From Ypsolopha sequella (lineage: Eukaryota > Arthropoda > Insecta > Lepidoptera > Ypsolophidae), in the NCBI GenBank assembly GCA_934047225.1, contig OW203998.1:17251280-17315279 (forward strand): 64,000 nt of DNA, written 5' to 3'. Numbering within the stretch: position 1 is the first letter of the stretch; the number at the start of each line of letters is the position of its first letter. The notes under the pieces were generated by a model that was not told the origin of the DNA, did no database searches, and saw only the letters and a program-made list of their open reading frames with translations. This document shows positions 36,470-47,255 of this stretch, one piece after another. The translations under genes were made by a program, and so were the position numbers.

Positions 36470-36605
36470 CAACTTACCTGATGAAGAAGAGCGTAGATTG
36501 AGTGATGTAGAAGAAGCGAGAGAGGTGTGTCAGGATCGTAGCAGATAGAAATCTGTAGTTTCTGCCTTCTTCTTTGGAAGACAGTCGTGAGTATATGTAT
36601 GTAAA
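36470..36605 (+). repeat. LINE C-terminal fragment
   Basis: Contains GAGAGAGGTGTGTCAGGATC and GTAGCAGATAGAAAT, the same block as 38735-38850 and 40855-40985. In the best copies a frame reads DVEE then VC.DRSR, which I associate with a LINE polyprotein C-terminus. Confidence 0.5.
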
Positions 36606-38590
36606 CGTGTGTTGTGTATGTTAAATAAAAAACCGATCTGCTGAGTTTTTGTGGCACCCAAACAATTACGTCGTCGCGGATTGTGAAATAAACAAAAACT
36701 TTGTAAACGAATTCAGTAAGAAAAAGGCCCGAAATGGCTATAAAATAAAAAAGGAACGGCAAAATGAAAAACTTTCAAATGATTTAATATCTCATTTTAG
36801 TGAGAACAAGATTAGGTAGATTGAAATATACAACAATACTTTATTATAAAACAATATTATATTATAACTTAAAGAAAGAAAGAAAAAAAATTTATTGGCG
36901 CGTTTACAAAGAAAAAAAAATCTTAAAGCTACACAGTAGAAAAGGTTTCTTAGTACGGAGTAATCTGTAGATAAAAATAACAACACGACAAAAGGATGTA
37001 GCTCAGCTATGTGCCATCCAAAACATGCTTTGGTTGGCGCTGGTTTTTAGCTACCTCCGTTACAATTGCATGATAAGGTATTTACGAGTCGTTAACAATT
37101 TCATTTACTAAATTGAAAAATCAATAACAATTGGTAGAAATGGCTTATAATTAATTAAAGAAAATAAAAACAAAAACCAAAAATGCGTAACAAGACAAAA
37201 ACAAAAAAAAAGAAAATTAGTACATAATTATAATTAATTTATAATATATGTATATTATATATAAGTATAGTACGAGTATTATATTGTTATACTATCCAGC
37301 AGTGGCGAGGGGTTAGATTATGACGGTGCCATCTCGCCTCTTGCAATTAATAGTAATATTTGGAAGAGCACGGCCTAACTGAATGACATGCTTTTTGTTT
37401 TCAAAACTAAGTTTGAAAACTGAAGTAGGTATATAGCCAAATACGATACCTTTGAAAGCGAAAGCGATAGATGTTGAAGTTAGACAAGGCCCCAAAACAA
37501 AAAATATATAATTTTATATAGGTGCGGTTTGTCAGTAAATGTTTGTCAGTCAGTAAATTTTGTATTTCGGTTCATTTATTCACAACTCGGAACTTCACGT
37601 AGTTAAGTCTTCATCAAGTAAATTTTTAAGAACGCAACCTTTTATTATGACTATAATGTTTTACTCATTGTAAGTCATATTACTCACGAACGAAATTCAA
37701 CAAAATCTTAGCGAAGAACAGAATACAGACAAACAGAAAATTCGCCTGAATAAGGCCGCGCGCTGCCGTGAACTTCCTCTGCTTCACCTTCTCAAATACC
37801 TAAAGATCCGCTCTATACGCAAACCGAGCACAATCCGTGACCTCCAGATTAGTAAAATAGAATAGAATAGACGTTTATTAGCTTCCTTGTTGGACATGAG
37901 ATCTTAAATAGGTATACATATAGGAACAAACAAGAACCCTGCTAGGGCGCTGCTTACTTAAGATTATAAACATTATAACTTAATTACTTACTTAATGTAG
38001 GTAAATATAGGTTAATTTATTTTTCTTAATATTAAAATTCATTTTATTCGTCTGTATTAGCTACAATTAATTAAAAGCGCAATATAATATTTTTTTTTTT
38101 ACTCTAAAATCTAAATACAGGAACAAAAACAATAATATGTATTATTTCAATCTGGCATGTAAATATTCGAGTAGTCGAGTACGCGAACCACTATACAGGT
38201 TGAAAATGAACCCCGTAGCTATATTGAAATCTATGAATCAGAATCACTAATAGAACACAGAATCGTAAAAAAAAAAGGTTTCTTTTTTCTTATATTTTTT
38301 GTTGGGAATATTTTCAAAATTTTCAAATAAATGACTAACATACCCGAAGCGACTTGTGTCTGACAATAGACAGTAGGGCTTTCCCCGCAACGACCCTCCG
38401 ACCCCCAGCCATCAATGAAAAACATTCCTGACGCCCTTGGCGCCTGCCCCCGCAATCCACCCTCCCGCCCGCGATCGACTTTGGCGGTCGATATCTTTAT
38501 TTTTTATTAGGATACAAGACAAAAGTAACAAAACACATATTTTTAATTTCGAACATAGAATAGTTTCTTTTGATATAGCTAGGGAGTTCA
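36606..38590. other. AT-rich spacer with scattered LINE 3' remnants
   Basis: 37855-37910 has AATAGAATAGAATAGACG followed by TTATTAGCTTCCTTG, resembling the (AATAG)n tail of the LINE at 51027-53648. About 36995-37055 resembles another LINE 3' end. No gene. The 116-codon minus frame at 36412-36762 spans repeat junctions. Confidence 0.4.
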
Positions 38591-38594
38591 TTAT

Positions 38595-38715
38595 GAACCT
38601 GTATAAGGTGAAATTTAATCAAACGTCAAAATTCATACTGGAGACTCGGTTAGTGATCAGGAACATGATCAACCGCCCGAATTCATATTAGAGACTCGGT
38701 TAGTAATCAGGTATC
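38595..38715. repeat. Decayed MITE termini
   Basis: AATTCATACTGGAGACTCGG and then AATTCATATTAGAGACTCGG occur 60 bp apart as a short direct repeat. Both relate to the terminal repeat of 34339-34600. Confidence 0.45.
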
Positions 38716-38734
38716 TGGCATCTGAAGAGTTTGT

Positions 38735-38850
38735 ATGACTACATTGATGGATGTGGAAGAGGCGAAAGAGGTGTGTCAGGATCGTAGCTAATGGAAATAT
38801 CTTGTCTCTGCCTACCTCTCTGGGAGACAGGCGTAAGTATATGTAACTGA
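38735..38850 (+). repeat. LINE C-terminal fragment
   Basis: GGATGTGGAAGAGGCGAAAG leads into GAGGTGTGTCAGGATCG and CTCTGGGAGACAGGCGTAAG. It is one of four fragments of the same LINE end in this window. Confidence 0.55.
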
Positions 38851-39438
38851 ACCATACTGTAGGACTGTAGGACGTAAAGGTTGATTAGATCAAAAACAAT
38901 CGAAATCTAAATTTGGATCGGCTGATTCCAAACTTATTTTACTTGTTATCACAAATGTATAGGTACTGAAAGATACCAGATACTTTTAGACAATTGAACA
39001 TTCTTAAAGTTTTAAAATAAAGGAAAAATAAATTACAAATTTAAGCGTTCTTTTATTTAACGTGGTATCTCAAGAGAATCAATATCAATTTCTGTTCCCA
39101 GTATTTCTTTAAAGGGCCTAATTTGTACAATCTATAGAGATAAAAAATATCAAAGGAAATTACGTAAAAGTTGAAAAGATTTTCGCTAAGAGTCTTCATT
39201 GGAAAAGACTCTATGCCTGCTTGTATCTTTTGCCTTTTACAGAAGTACCTAAAGAAAATTGATTGCATTAATTTAAGTCATTTTCGATCTCAGTCAATTT
39301 GATTATATATTTTTTTCAGTCATGTTCTTCGGTCACTTCATTCGTCGTAGGGCTGCCAGCAAGAATTATCATGGAGGGATGTTCTTTCCAACTCAACGTG
39401 CAAAAGGAGAATAGGGCGGAGCAAATATCTCGAATTAT

Positions 39439-39873
39439 TTAAGAGGCTATGTGAATTTTATTTTTTATTTTGTCACTGTCACTCCAAACGAAAAATCGCG
39501 CAGTGCGAAAGAGGCGGATTCAGGGCACACGGGAAAAAAGTTGGTTTTATATTTTTATTAAAAAAACTAAAATAGCTAGCAAAATTTCCAATATCAAATC
39601 TCTAGATATTGTTGAAACATACCAAATAAAATATGTTTGAATTCTGTATATTTTTCTTATTCGTCAAACGAGGAGAAAAAGTGTGTTTGAAGACCTCATT
39701 CCAACAATTATTTCTATCGAGGAAAATTTATCCAAACATGTTTTCCAATTTCAAAACCCCAGATTATATAGGTATAGTCAAAATGCATATACCACAAATT
39801 TATTAAAAATTTCCGTGTGTTTAATGAAATACTCAGAAAATAAAACACCCGTATTTTTTTCGCATATCGCCCG
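39439..39873 (+). mobile_element. TTAA-type MITE, family A copy 4
   Basis: Left TTAAGAGGCTATGTGAA; the right end CGCATATCGCC has lost its terminal TTAA. The interior matches 32027-32420 (GTCAAACGAGGAGAAAAAG; AAGACCTCATTCCAACAATT). Non-coding. Confidence 0.65.
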
Positions 39874-39969
39874 TAGCACAAAAAAGTAGTACAACGTAGC
39901 CGTAGTAAATTCTTACAAATACAAATAATTATTATAATTATCTTTTGTAGTACATACACTATAATTAAA

Positions 39970-40625
39970 AAACCGGCAAGAGATTAAAATTGTGTACACA
40001 ATCAGTCATGATTTTCTCAAAAACAATTTGAAATGCTAGTTTAACTTGGTTTGGTTATGATCAAGACTTAATGTGCATACAATTTCAAATTCATGCTTTG
40101 TAAACCTTACTAATACTAAACTATTGGCGTCAATTTCCACATACCAAAATGCTTCATTGCAAAATTTTTTTCATTTCTAAAAAAGAAAAACAAACTTAAG
40201 GTGGTAACAGAGGATCTCGGTCCAAAATGCACATTTTATTATTGTTTGCCAAATTTTAGAATAAAAAGTTTGTAATTAATGCGTTTTGTGGCGATTTGCG
40301 CAAATTGCTTAGTAATAATTAGGTGTTCAAAAATAAATTACGTCATTTTATATACTACATTTTAATTGCACTACATTTACAAACTTTAAAGCGAGTTTAC
40401 TGTTGTTATGTAATGCAATCATAATGTAATGCATAAAATGACATCAGTTGCTTGTGAAAACATAATTATCGATCAGCAATTTGCGCAAATCACCATAAAA
40501 CGCATTTATTGCATACTTTTTGTATGTATAAATTTGCCAAACAATAATAAAATATGCGTTTTGGACCGAGATCCTCTGTTACCGCCTTAAGTTATGCACA
40601 TTGCGCTAAGCGACTGACGTTTAAT
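39970..40625 (-). mobile_element. MITE family B copy 2, interrupted by a nested MITE
   Basis: Matches 2977-3275: GTACACAATCAGTCATGATT and CTATTGGCGTCAATTTCCAC on one side, and GCGCTAAGCGACTGACGTTT on the other. Unlike copy 1, it is split by the TTAA element 40196-40590. Confidence 0.6.
40196..40590. mobile_element. TTAA-type palindromic MITE (395 bp) nested in family B
   Basis: TTAA at both edges; left TTAAGGTGGTAACAGAGGAT, right reverse-complement TTAAGGCGGTAACAGAGGAT. The inverted arms continue through CTCGGTCCAAAA and AATAATAAAAT. The interior also carries a mirrored TTTGCGCAAAT. Confidence 0.85.
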
Positions 40626-40687
40626 CTTGAGATAGAGCTGAAACTAACAACGTTAAAAAAGTGCAATTTTTTTGTAATTTTGTAATT

Positions 40688-40790
40688 TTTTATAATTTAA
40701 TTTGATAGAGACTCTTAGTGACACGTATTGAAATTTTTTTATAATTTAATTTGATAGAGACTATTAGTGACACGTATTGAAAATTTCAAC
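40688..40790 (+). repeat. Tandem duplication, 49-bp unit
   Basis: Two copies of a unit with AATTTAATTTGATAGAGACT and AGTGACACGTATTGAAA in direct succession, with one visible base difference (CTCTTAG/CTATTAG). Confidence 0.8.
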
Positions 40791-40854
40791 TGGCTACCTA
40801 TTTTGGCCACATACAGAAGAAGGGCAATGTAAAAAGTACCCCGAATAGAAGAGC

Positions 40855-40985
40855 TTGTACTAGATTGACGGATGTGGAAGAGGTGAAAGAGGTGTGTCTG
40901 GATCGTAGCAGATGAAAATATGTAGTCCCTGCCTACCCATCTGGGAGACAGACGTGACTATATACGTATGTATGTATATACCTAT
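40855..40985 (+). repeat. LINE C-terminal fragment
   Basis: GGATGTGGAAGAGGTGAAAG then GAGGTGTGTCTGGATCG. The frame reads DVEEVKEVCLDRSR before a stop, which gives the clearest coding view of this LINE end in the window. Confidence 0.55.
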
Positions 40986-41129
40986 AACGGCTGAAGCTGT
41001 ATAGAGACTGACAATGGAGGCTTATTATTAGGTACCCGTTAATGGACACTTCGGGTACGGAATCCATAAAAAGATTAGTTTTAGTTCCATAAAGTTTTAC
41101 TAGATGGCGATACCTGTGAATACATTATA

Positions 41130-42075
41130 AGCCACGACGGAAAAAAAACGACAACTTTAGAGCTTGCAAATCTATTTCAGTAAAGAAGGTATTATTTTGA
41201 TAAACTTTATTATTTTTGGAATCGTTTTCTAGGGATCTGTTAAACAGAAACGCGATTGGAGAAATTCGGCTCGATAAAAATATTTATTTAAATGAGGTCA
41301 TTTTCGACACCATATCTCCTGGTTTGACAATTTGGAATGAGGAAAGCGATTATATTTTATTAGATGGGTTTTAACAGTATTTAGGACCTGGCCCGGCACT
41401 CCCAAAAAGATTCAGTCGATCGTTTATCGTTCGAGCATACGTCCATCTCTGACGCACGCATAGAGAGTGTGATAGAGATGGATGTAGTTGGCCCTCTGGT
41501 TAAGGCGCTCTTATCCCAAAATCAGTAATTTCAAAGTCAAATAGAACTTTCAAATATCGTCTAAAACTTCCAAAAAAAATACGCAATATAGTTCGAACCT
41601 TTATCTAGGTCTTCCACGTATGTGTTACACGATCAGATGAACTTTGCTTGATAGAAATAATTCACGAACACAGCAAGTAATAAGACCTTTCAAATCATGC
41701 CATTTCCATAATTCCACTCTTTTTTAAACGAAACATATCTGGTAATATTGCTCTTTAAATTTTCTAGGTCGACCACGTAAGTGGGTTTTAATAAACATAT
41801 CCCTTATTTTTAAACAATTTAAAAACCGATAAAAAAAACGAAAAAGTACAAAAGTGTGGTTATTTTCTTTACTCCTTACACGTAAAGAAAAAGACAGAGA
41901 GTCACTCTTCTGGGATAAGAGCGCCTTAAACGAAATTTGGTAGCAATTAGAATACATTTTATATGAAAAAGAAACCGACTTTTTGCCACTTTTCCTCGAA
42001 TCCGACGCTCTCGCACTGAGGGTTTCTTCGCATATGCAGTAACAGGAACGCAAAAAAATTTACATATCGCCTTGA
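41130..42075 (-). mobile_element. TTAA-type MITE, family Y copy 2, with two insertions
   Basis: Reverse complement of the 28942-29366 type: GACGGAAAAAAAACGACAAC at one end, CATATCGCCTTGAAAG at the other. The interior AAACGCGATTGGAGAAATTC and CGCACTGAGGGTTTCTTCG match. It is split by a segment of about 100 bp (41396-41494) and by the TTAA-flanked element 41500-41929. Confidence 0.65.
41500..41929. mobile_element. TTAA-type MITE, family Z (430 bp) nested in family Y
   Basis: TTAA duplicated at both edges; left TTAAGGCGCTCTTATCCCA, right reverse-complement identical over this stretch. It sits exactly where the family Y copy 1 reads GGTTAAACGAAATTTTG, so the empty site is visible. The 109-codon minus frame (41724-42053) crosses the junction and is not a gene. 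Confidence 0.85.
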
Positions 42076-44580
42076 AAGTTGACGGAATAAATAACTAAAT
42101 ATCATTAAACCCCGACGTGAATAATTTAGTCTGTGTAGCATTATAAAAATGGTTTGAGAATAAAATCATAATTCTTCTTTCCAAAACTTTTTCAGCGAAA
42201 TTTTGTTTATTGCGAAGCTGTCAGAAACTTCATCAAAATTGTATGAAAGTTATCGCTATCTGCAGAGAAGTATCGGCAGTTTCCGTGAATGTAATTTTTC
42301 ATGTAAAACTCTGCTACTCGTTTTATCTCTTCAATCTCGGATTAAACTTTGGCCGCGGGCCAATACTTTTTAAGGCTTTTCTGCTTTGGTGCATGAACAG
42401 ACAATGATTTATTTAATATAGTTTTCACTTCTCATGCTCTAAAAAGTACTGGTTTATGCTTGTTACAAGCGGGCAAAAACTACGTTTTATGCTCTATCTA
42501 GTGCATAAAAGTGTTTACTTCTTCTTCTGAGACTTCTTCTAAGACTATGGCAATAGGTCAACACAGTACTACTTCGTAGACAAACTTTTTGAAACTCAAT
42601 TATGTTCGCGCGAAGATACCATCATATGAACGCCAACTGATAGGACAGAAGCTTCAGACGATGCTCAAGGATATATATATGGTGACTTTAAAGAGAGATA
42701 ATATAAAATGAATAAAAAGACATGTATGTCTGATTATTTATTAAGTTATTTAGACATGGCTATATGGGAAAGTTCCCTTTGCCTTCCCAATCAAAAAAAG
42801 GGAAGAATGAAAAAAAACAGTGGTGGGAAAGAGCTGTTGTTTTTTCTCAGGCAGTACTATATTTTTAGTTGTTTGATTATTTAAATTTGTATTAAGTATA
42901 ACTGAAAGTTAAATATGTCATCCAGTGATGATGAAATAATACTGTTTCATTTCCTCACAATCGAAGTGAAAAGTAGACAACAAAACGGGTACAAACGAGC
43001 CATATTACCTCGAACCATAGCTGCCTTTGCCAAGGCTCAAGCAGGTAAATATCTCGGGTAATATGGCTTATTTTAATTTATGCACTCGTATAACAATCTA
43101 CTCTATATGTACTTTCAAATTTGTATGGCAATTTAACTTTTTATTTCTTTATGGGTAAAAAATATCTTCTTAGCTTTACTTGAAACCTCAATGTCAATTA
43201 TGCATAAGCATAAACGCATAATTTTAGATACTGATTGCTTACTATTAGTGTGGTTATCAAAATAAACAGATTCGCCACGCTCGGCTCTGTTTTGTATTGG
43301 TTTGTAGTGGCCTGAAGTTAGCTGCACAATCACGTCTGACAGCCAATTTTTCCCAACGATTTTTGACGTTTGTTTAGGGGTCGTAACCGAATCGTGGGTG
43401 TTTTTGGTAGAAAATAGTGGTTTATTGTGATCTCATAACTACTCAACTATATTGTATATGAGATGATAGTTGGCAAAGGAGATTGACCATGCGCCAATAC
43501 TCCTTAAAAAGTAATAGTGTCATAAAAATTCAACACTAAATTTCTATTTTATTCAAAATTTACTTGTTGGTTTGCAAATAGTACCTAATTATTTATTTCG
43601 GGAGATTATATCAGCGTTTTTATAACAACACAATTGACTTCCGCTTAAAATATAACGTCATCTTTCTTCATTTTATTAAACACGTTAACAAACAATATAG
43701 CGATGTGAAACCGTCTCTAATGTTATGATATATATATGATGTTTTTTTGTACATCTTTTCGCGGCTCTGGAAACTTGTCCTTTTGAGCCAGTTTTTTTAT
43801 CAAGTTCAATATAACGTAACATAAATACCAAGAAATCGACTTAAATTCAGCGCCTTCCTGAAGTCACATGCTGTGCCGGATTCCTTTTCTACCGGTAACA
43901 ATAGTTGTATTTTGTTTTTCTTAGATCAACGATATGATTAAAACTTCATGTTAACTCACAGTTAAGCAACTTATTATGTTGTTAATTTTTTCAATGTAAA
44001 TACAGACGCTTTTTTTAGGTTTTTGGTAATGTTCATACAAATATCATACTCATATTTTGTGGACGCAAACGAAAGCACCCGTTTTGATGTTAGGCTGGGC
44101 AACTCTAAGCGGTAAAAAATGAGCCAACTAAGCTTTTCGGAATTGGAGAATTTTAGATGCGAATTCTATAAAGATTTCCCTCTGAGGTCGTTACGGCATT
44201 TTAGAGCTCCTGTAAGTTGTGCTCGATTTGGAAAATTCCCTAGATTTAGCTGGAATTAAATCTAGAATTCGAATATTTGTAGCCCCTATTTAGTGGAAGC
44301 CGTAATTTGTTAGCTATCTGAATTAAGAGCAAACTCATTTATTGCTCGCTGTTGTTGTACTGAGTATTATTTATTCTGTGCTTTAGGAAGTTTTTAGCTT
44401 TTGTTTTACAAAAATGTTCATCTACTCCCATGCAATAATGTAATCACAAAAAAAAATGTGGTTTAGGAAGTACCTTCTTTTACATTATTTGACCTATGTT
44501 ATGATATTACATTATAACATCCCAATTCTGCGCTGTGATTGGCCAAAAATAAAACTGCATTTGATGATAAAAGCATGCCA
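42076..44580. other. Spacer with a small SSDDE open frame, otherwise nothing firm
   Basis: Mostly AT-rich and unrecognised. 42915-43061 is listed separately. 43735-43830 has a weak match to family C (GGCTCTGG, CTTTTGAGCC). Confidence 0.35.
42915..43061 (+). CDS. Small open frame, possible transposon-derived first exon
   Basis: 48 codons starting MSSSDDEIILFHFL and running to NGYKRAILPRTIAAFAKAQAG, then KYLG and a stop. The acidic serine-rich start followed by a hydrophobic helix resembles the beginning of some Harbinger-like transposase proteins. The text after AQAG reads GGTAAATAT, which could be a splice donor. There is no downstream partner exon that I can identify and no poly-A signal nearby. 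Function is unknown; a chance frame remains likely. Confidence 0.2.
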   Translation: MSSSDDEIILFHFLTIEVKSRQQNGYKRAILPRTIAAFAKAQAGKYLG

Positions 44581-44589
44581 GGGTCGCCC

Positions 44590-45110
44590 GACGTAGTTAG
44601 GATTCCGTAAAACGGAGGCCTGTTAATGTCACTTCTGTCTGCCCAGTGCCTGTCTCTCCGTCTGTCCATCTGTCTGTACATCCGTCTGTTTGTCACGGAC
44701 GGAATGAGTTAATGATCTGAACTTTGGATATGTTGTGTAGAATGTTGACCCAAAACACAACATTGAATTAAAAATTAAATTCAATTACTTTTCAGAGGGT
44801 GTCCCATACATCAGCGGCGTGCACAGAACTTTTTGCTGGAAAAGCAAGCAATTGGTCAAAAATAACAATAAAAAAAAAATTTAAAAATTTAAATATCACA
44901 TTGATAAAAAAAATTGTATGACGCCAGGGTAGATTTTTTTTTTCAAGTGATATTTAATTTTTTTCATATTTTTTTATTGTTATTCTTAACCAATAGCTTG
45001 CTTTTCCAGCAAAAAGTTCTCTGCATATCACTGCCATACATATATGGTAATGAGGCCAGAATCAAAGGTCAGGTGGAAGAATATCGATCTTTAGGTAATA
45101 CCCTGCAATC
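44590..45110 (+). repeat. GGTTCCG-family repeat interrupted by a hAT MITE
   Basis: Starts with AGGATTCCGTAAAACGGAGG, continues CTGTCTCTCCGTCTGTCCAT and GAATGTTGACCCAAAACAC (compare 5695-5720), and resumes after the MITE at ATATGGTAATGAGG. The insertion point is the 8-bp duplication CCATACAT. Confidence 0.6.
44812..45033. mobile_element. hAT-type MITE, 222 bp, perfect 8-bp target duplication
   Basis: CCATACAT flanks it on both sides (44804-44811, 45034-45041). Left CAGCGGCGTGCACAGAAC, right reverse-complement CAGTGATATGCAGAGAAC. The arms then pair well through TTTTTGCTGGAAAAGCAAGC. An 8-bp duplication and CAG ends fit the hAT superfamily. No transposase. Confidence 0.85.
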
Positions 45111-45502
45111 AACATCCTGGTACAAAGCGGTTACCTCAATCTCGAGAGGTATGCTGTCGTTTCTGAAGAGTTCTACTGCCTATTTCTGAAGACCTAAAAT
45201 TGAACCTACCTGAAAGCATACTATTTCAAACAAAAAAATTATTCCAATCGGTTCTGAAATGATACGAGTATATAATAATAATACAGTCGAATTTAGAACC
45301 TCGTCCGTTTTTGAAGTCGGTTAAAAAAGTATTAATTTGTACTTGGAAACAACAACGAAACCCGTAAATTGATAAACGACATTTCGAAACAACCCCATTT
45401 ACCAGAAGTTTAATATATAGTAAAGGAATACTGATGAGATTTCTTATTGTTAAGCTAATAAGAATTCAGTACCATAGCTATGTCAGTACTCACATTGTAT
45501 TA

Positions 45503-45900
45503 ATAGTAGTTTATGCTACAAGGGCGCAAAGGAATAAATTACGAAGACTATTTAAAACACGAGCGAAGCGAGTGTTTTAAACGTAACCGAGTAATTCATT
45601 GCTCTTACGCCCGTGTATCATACTACGTTTTTCAATGCATAGTGTGAGGAAATAAAACAAATATAATCTTGTGAACTTTAAATTATTATTGGCTCAAAAG
45701 GACTGTATCCATCCAGAGCCGTTAAACAGTGGAAAAAAAAAGTATAACATTTATAGTTCACAGGAAAGGCTGCAGGTTAGCCAACCATTGTGAATAAATA
45801 AAAAAAATTGAAAAATTAAGCCCTAGGCCAAAATAATCGACTTTCTGTTCGGTTTTGATGCATAAAAAGTGGGCCTTTACGAGCACTTGCATTGAAATAT
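45503..45900 (+). repeat. Dispersed repeat family C copy 2
   Basis: TAGTAGTTTATGCTACAAGG, terminal hairpin with AAAACACGAGCGAAGCGAG, then GGCTCAAAAGGACTGTATCC and TTGATGCATAAAAAGTGGGC. Close to 32774-33175 along its length. Confidence 0.7.
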
Positions 45901-45904
45901 AATT

Positions 45905-46909
45905 TCCTAGCAAAAGCAAGACATAAAAGAAGTACTAAGGAACGCGCCTTGCACTGCACCCTGGGAATTCACATAATAAAGGGATTTCATCACTAGTGGT
46001 TGTAATCGGGGAAAGTTTGCCTGACTCACTTTTCCCTCAAATTATAATCATAGTAATGGCAAAAAGTGAGTCGGTGTAAGTTTCAGCAACAGGCCAAATA
46101 AATGATATTATTTAAAACTTTGCTCTTGTTTTTTCTTGAGTTTTACCTATTCTCCTAAATTTGCACGCCTATATCTTTACTGGAAAATTAAATTTTTAGC
46201 CTAGCATTTTACAGCTATATTTTGTGTAATATAGAGTTTAATTAGAAGCCAGTAAAAATAAATCGGAATATGATGATATTTTGCAGAAAAACGGATAAAG
46301 CTATCAACTGGGCATTTGTAAAGTTATATTATAACATAAAACTGATAAAACTTACTTTTTCGCATGCACCTAGTAAAGGGGTTATTAATACATCAAAAAT
46401 ATTTTTTCTTCATGAACTCTTAGTTTGATCCTCTTATCATTTATAAAGGCGTTGCTTCTAGATTCTAAATCTTCTTTTATTAAATATTTTTGTTGCTTTG
46501 TTGTGTCATCTGAGAAAATTAACAAAATCATGTCCCGAAAAATCTAAGAATATTCTGAACATAAAGAGGTAAGATGCGAATACAAGAGGGAAGCCAAGCG
46601 ATGTTTAGAATTTACAGAAACGCGATACAAGTACAAAACCGTCGGTGCGCGAATATAATTCGCACTTACCTAGTTTTCATTTTCCATGAAATCAAGACCT
46701 ATGATATATTGATTCAATACAAAGTCTAATTGTTATTTACCATTAGTAAAATTATTTACAGACATAATCTACAGGTATTCCATTTGTACTAGTGCGTAAA
46801 CACGCACTTTTTTCTAGCTGCGTAATCTCGGGAGTGCTACATAATGCGCAACACACACAAAACGCGCTCATCTGTACTATAGCAAAACGGACTTCGTGAG
46901 ATAAAATAA
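45905..46909. other. AT-rich spacer, nothing recognised
   Basis: No gene or repeat that I can support. Confidence 0.4.
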
Positions 46910-47070
46910 CTGTAACACAGGGTTTCTTAAACTGGGGTCCGTGGCATGATGTCTGATACCGAACGCCGCACAGCGCTATTGTGTCTATGCCGCGCCAGTG
47001 AAAATGAAAATATGTCATTACCATCAAAATGAACAAAACATTAGGCTAATTAACATTATATTTGTATTTA

Positions 47071-47255
47071 TCAGTGAGGCCGTCATCAGTCGAGTTGACA
47101 GGTGACAGTTGACAGACCTGTCAACTCGACTGATGACGGCCTCACTGATGAGGCCGAAATATTTCGAAAAAATATAAAGTTTGTCTTTTTTTAACTAGTA
47201 TAATTACTTAAAACTACAAATAAAAAGCTTATATAGCTAAGGTTATATTTATTCA
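47071..47255 (+). mobile_element. 185-bp retroelement-like insert with 33-bp palindrome and hammerhead-like motif
   Basis: A 14-bp direct repeat TATATTTGTATTTA flanks it (47057-47070, 47256-47269), and the sister hAT copy at 63192-63634 lacks it. It opens with a perfect 33-bp inverted repeat (47071-47103 and 47116-47148) around a 12-nt loop. Target duplications of this length are typical of LINE or Penelope-like retroelements. The 3' part is AT-rich without a clean poly-A. Parent element unknown. Confidence 0.7.
47121..47183 (+). ncRNA. Hammerhead-ribozyme-like motif (imperfect)
   Basis: CTGATGA (47130-47136), one extra C, then a perfect 7-bp stem GGCCTCA/TGAGGCC (47138-47144, 47149-47155) with a 4-nt loop, then GAAA (47156-47159). 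A 6-bp stem ATATTT/AAATAT (47159-47164, 47170-47175) follows and ends in T then A, which fits an NUH cleavage site after 47176. Stem I is weak: about five pairs with a bulge and an unpaired CGA/A. The extra C and weak stem I argue against activity. Penelope-like elements are known to carry hammerheads. Confidence 0.35.

Noticed and set aside
36412..36762. 116-codon minus-strand open frame
   Set aside because: Crosses a tandem-duplication end and a LINE fragment, so it is a chance frame over repeats.
41724..42053. 109-codon minus-strand open frame
   Set aside because: Spans the junction of two nested MITEs.
47144..47168. Second CTGATGA followed by GGCC and GAAA as an alternative hammerhead core
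   Set aside because: Stem II would have no loop, or only one or two pairs in the longer form. The upstream CTGATGA gives the better structure.
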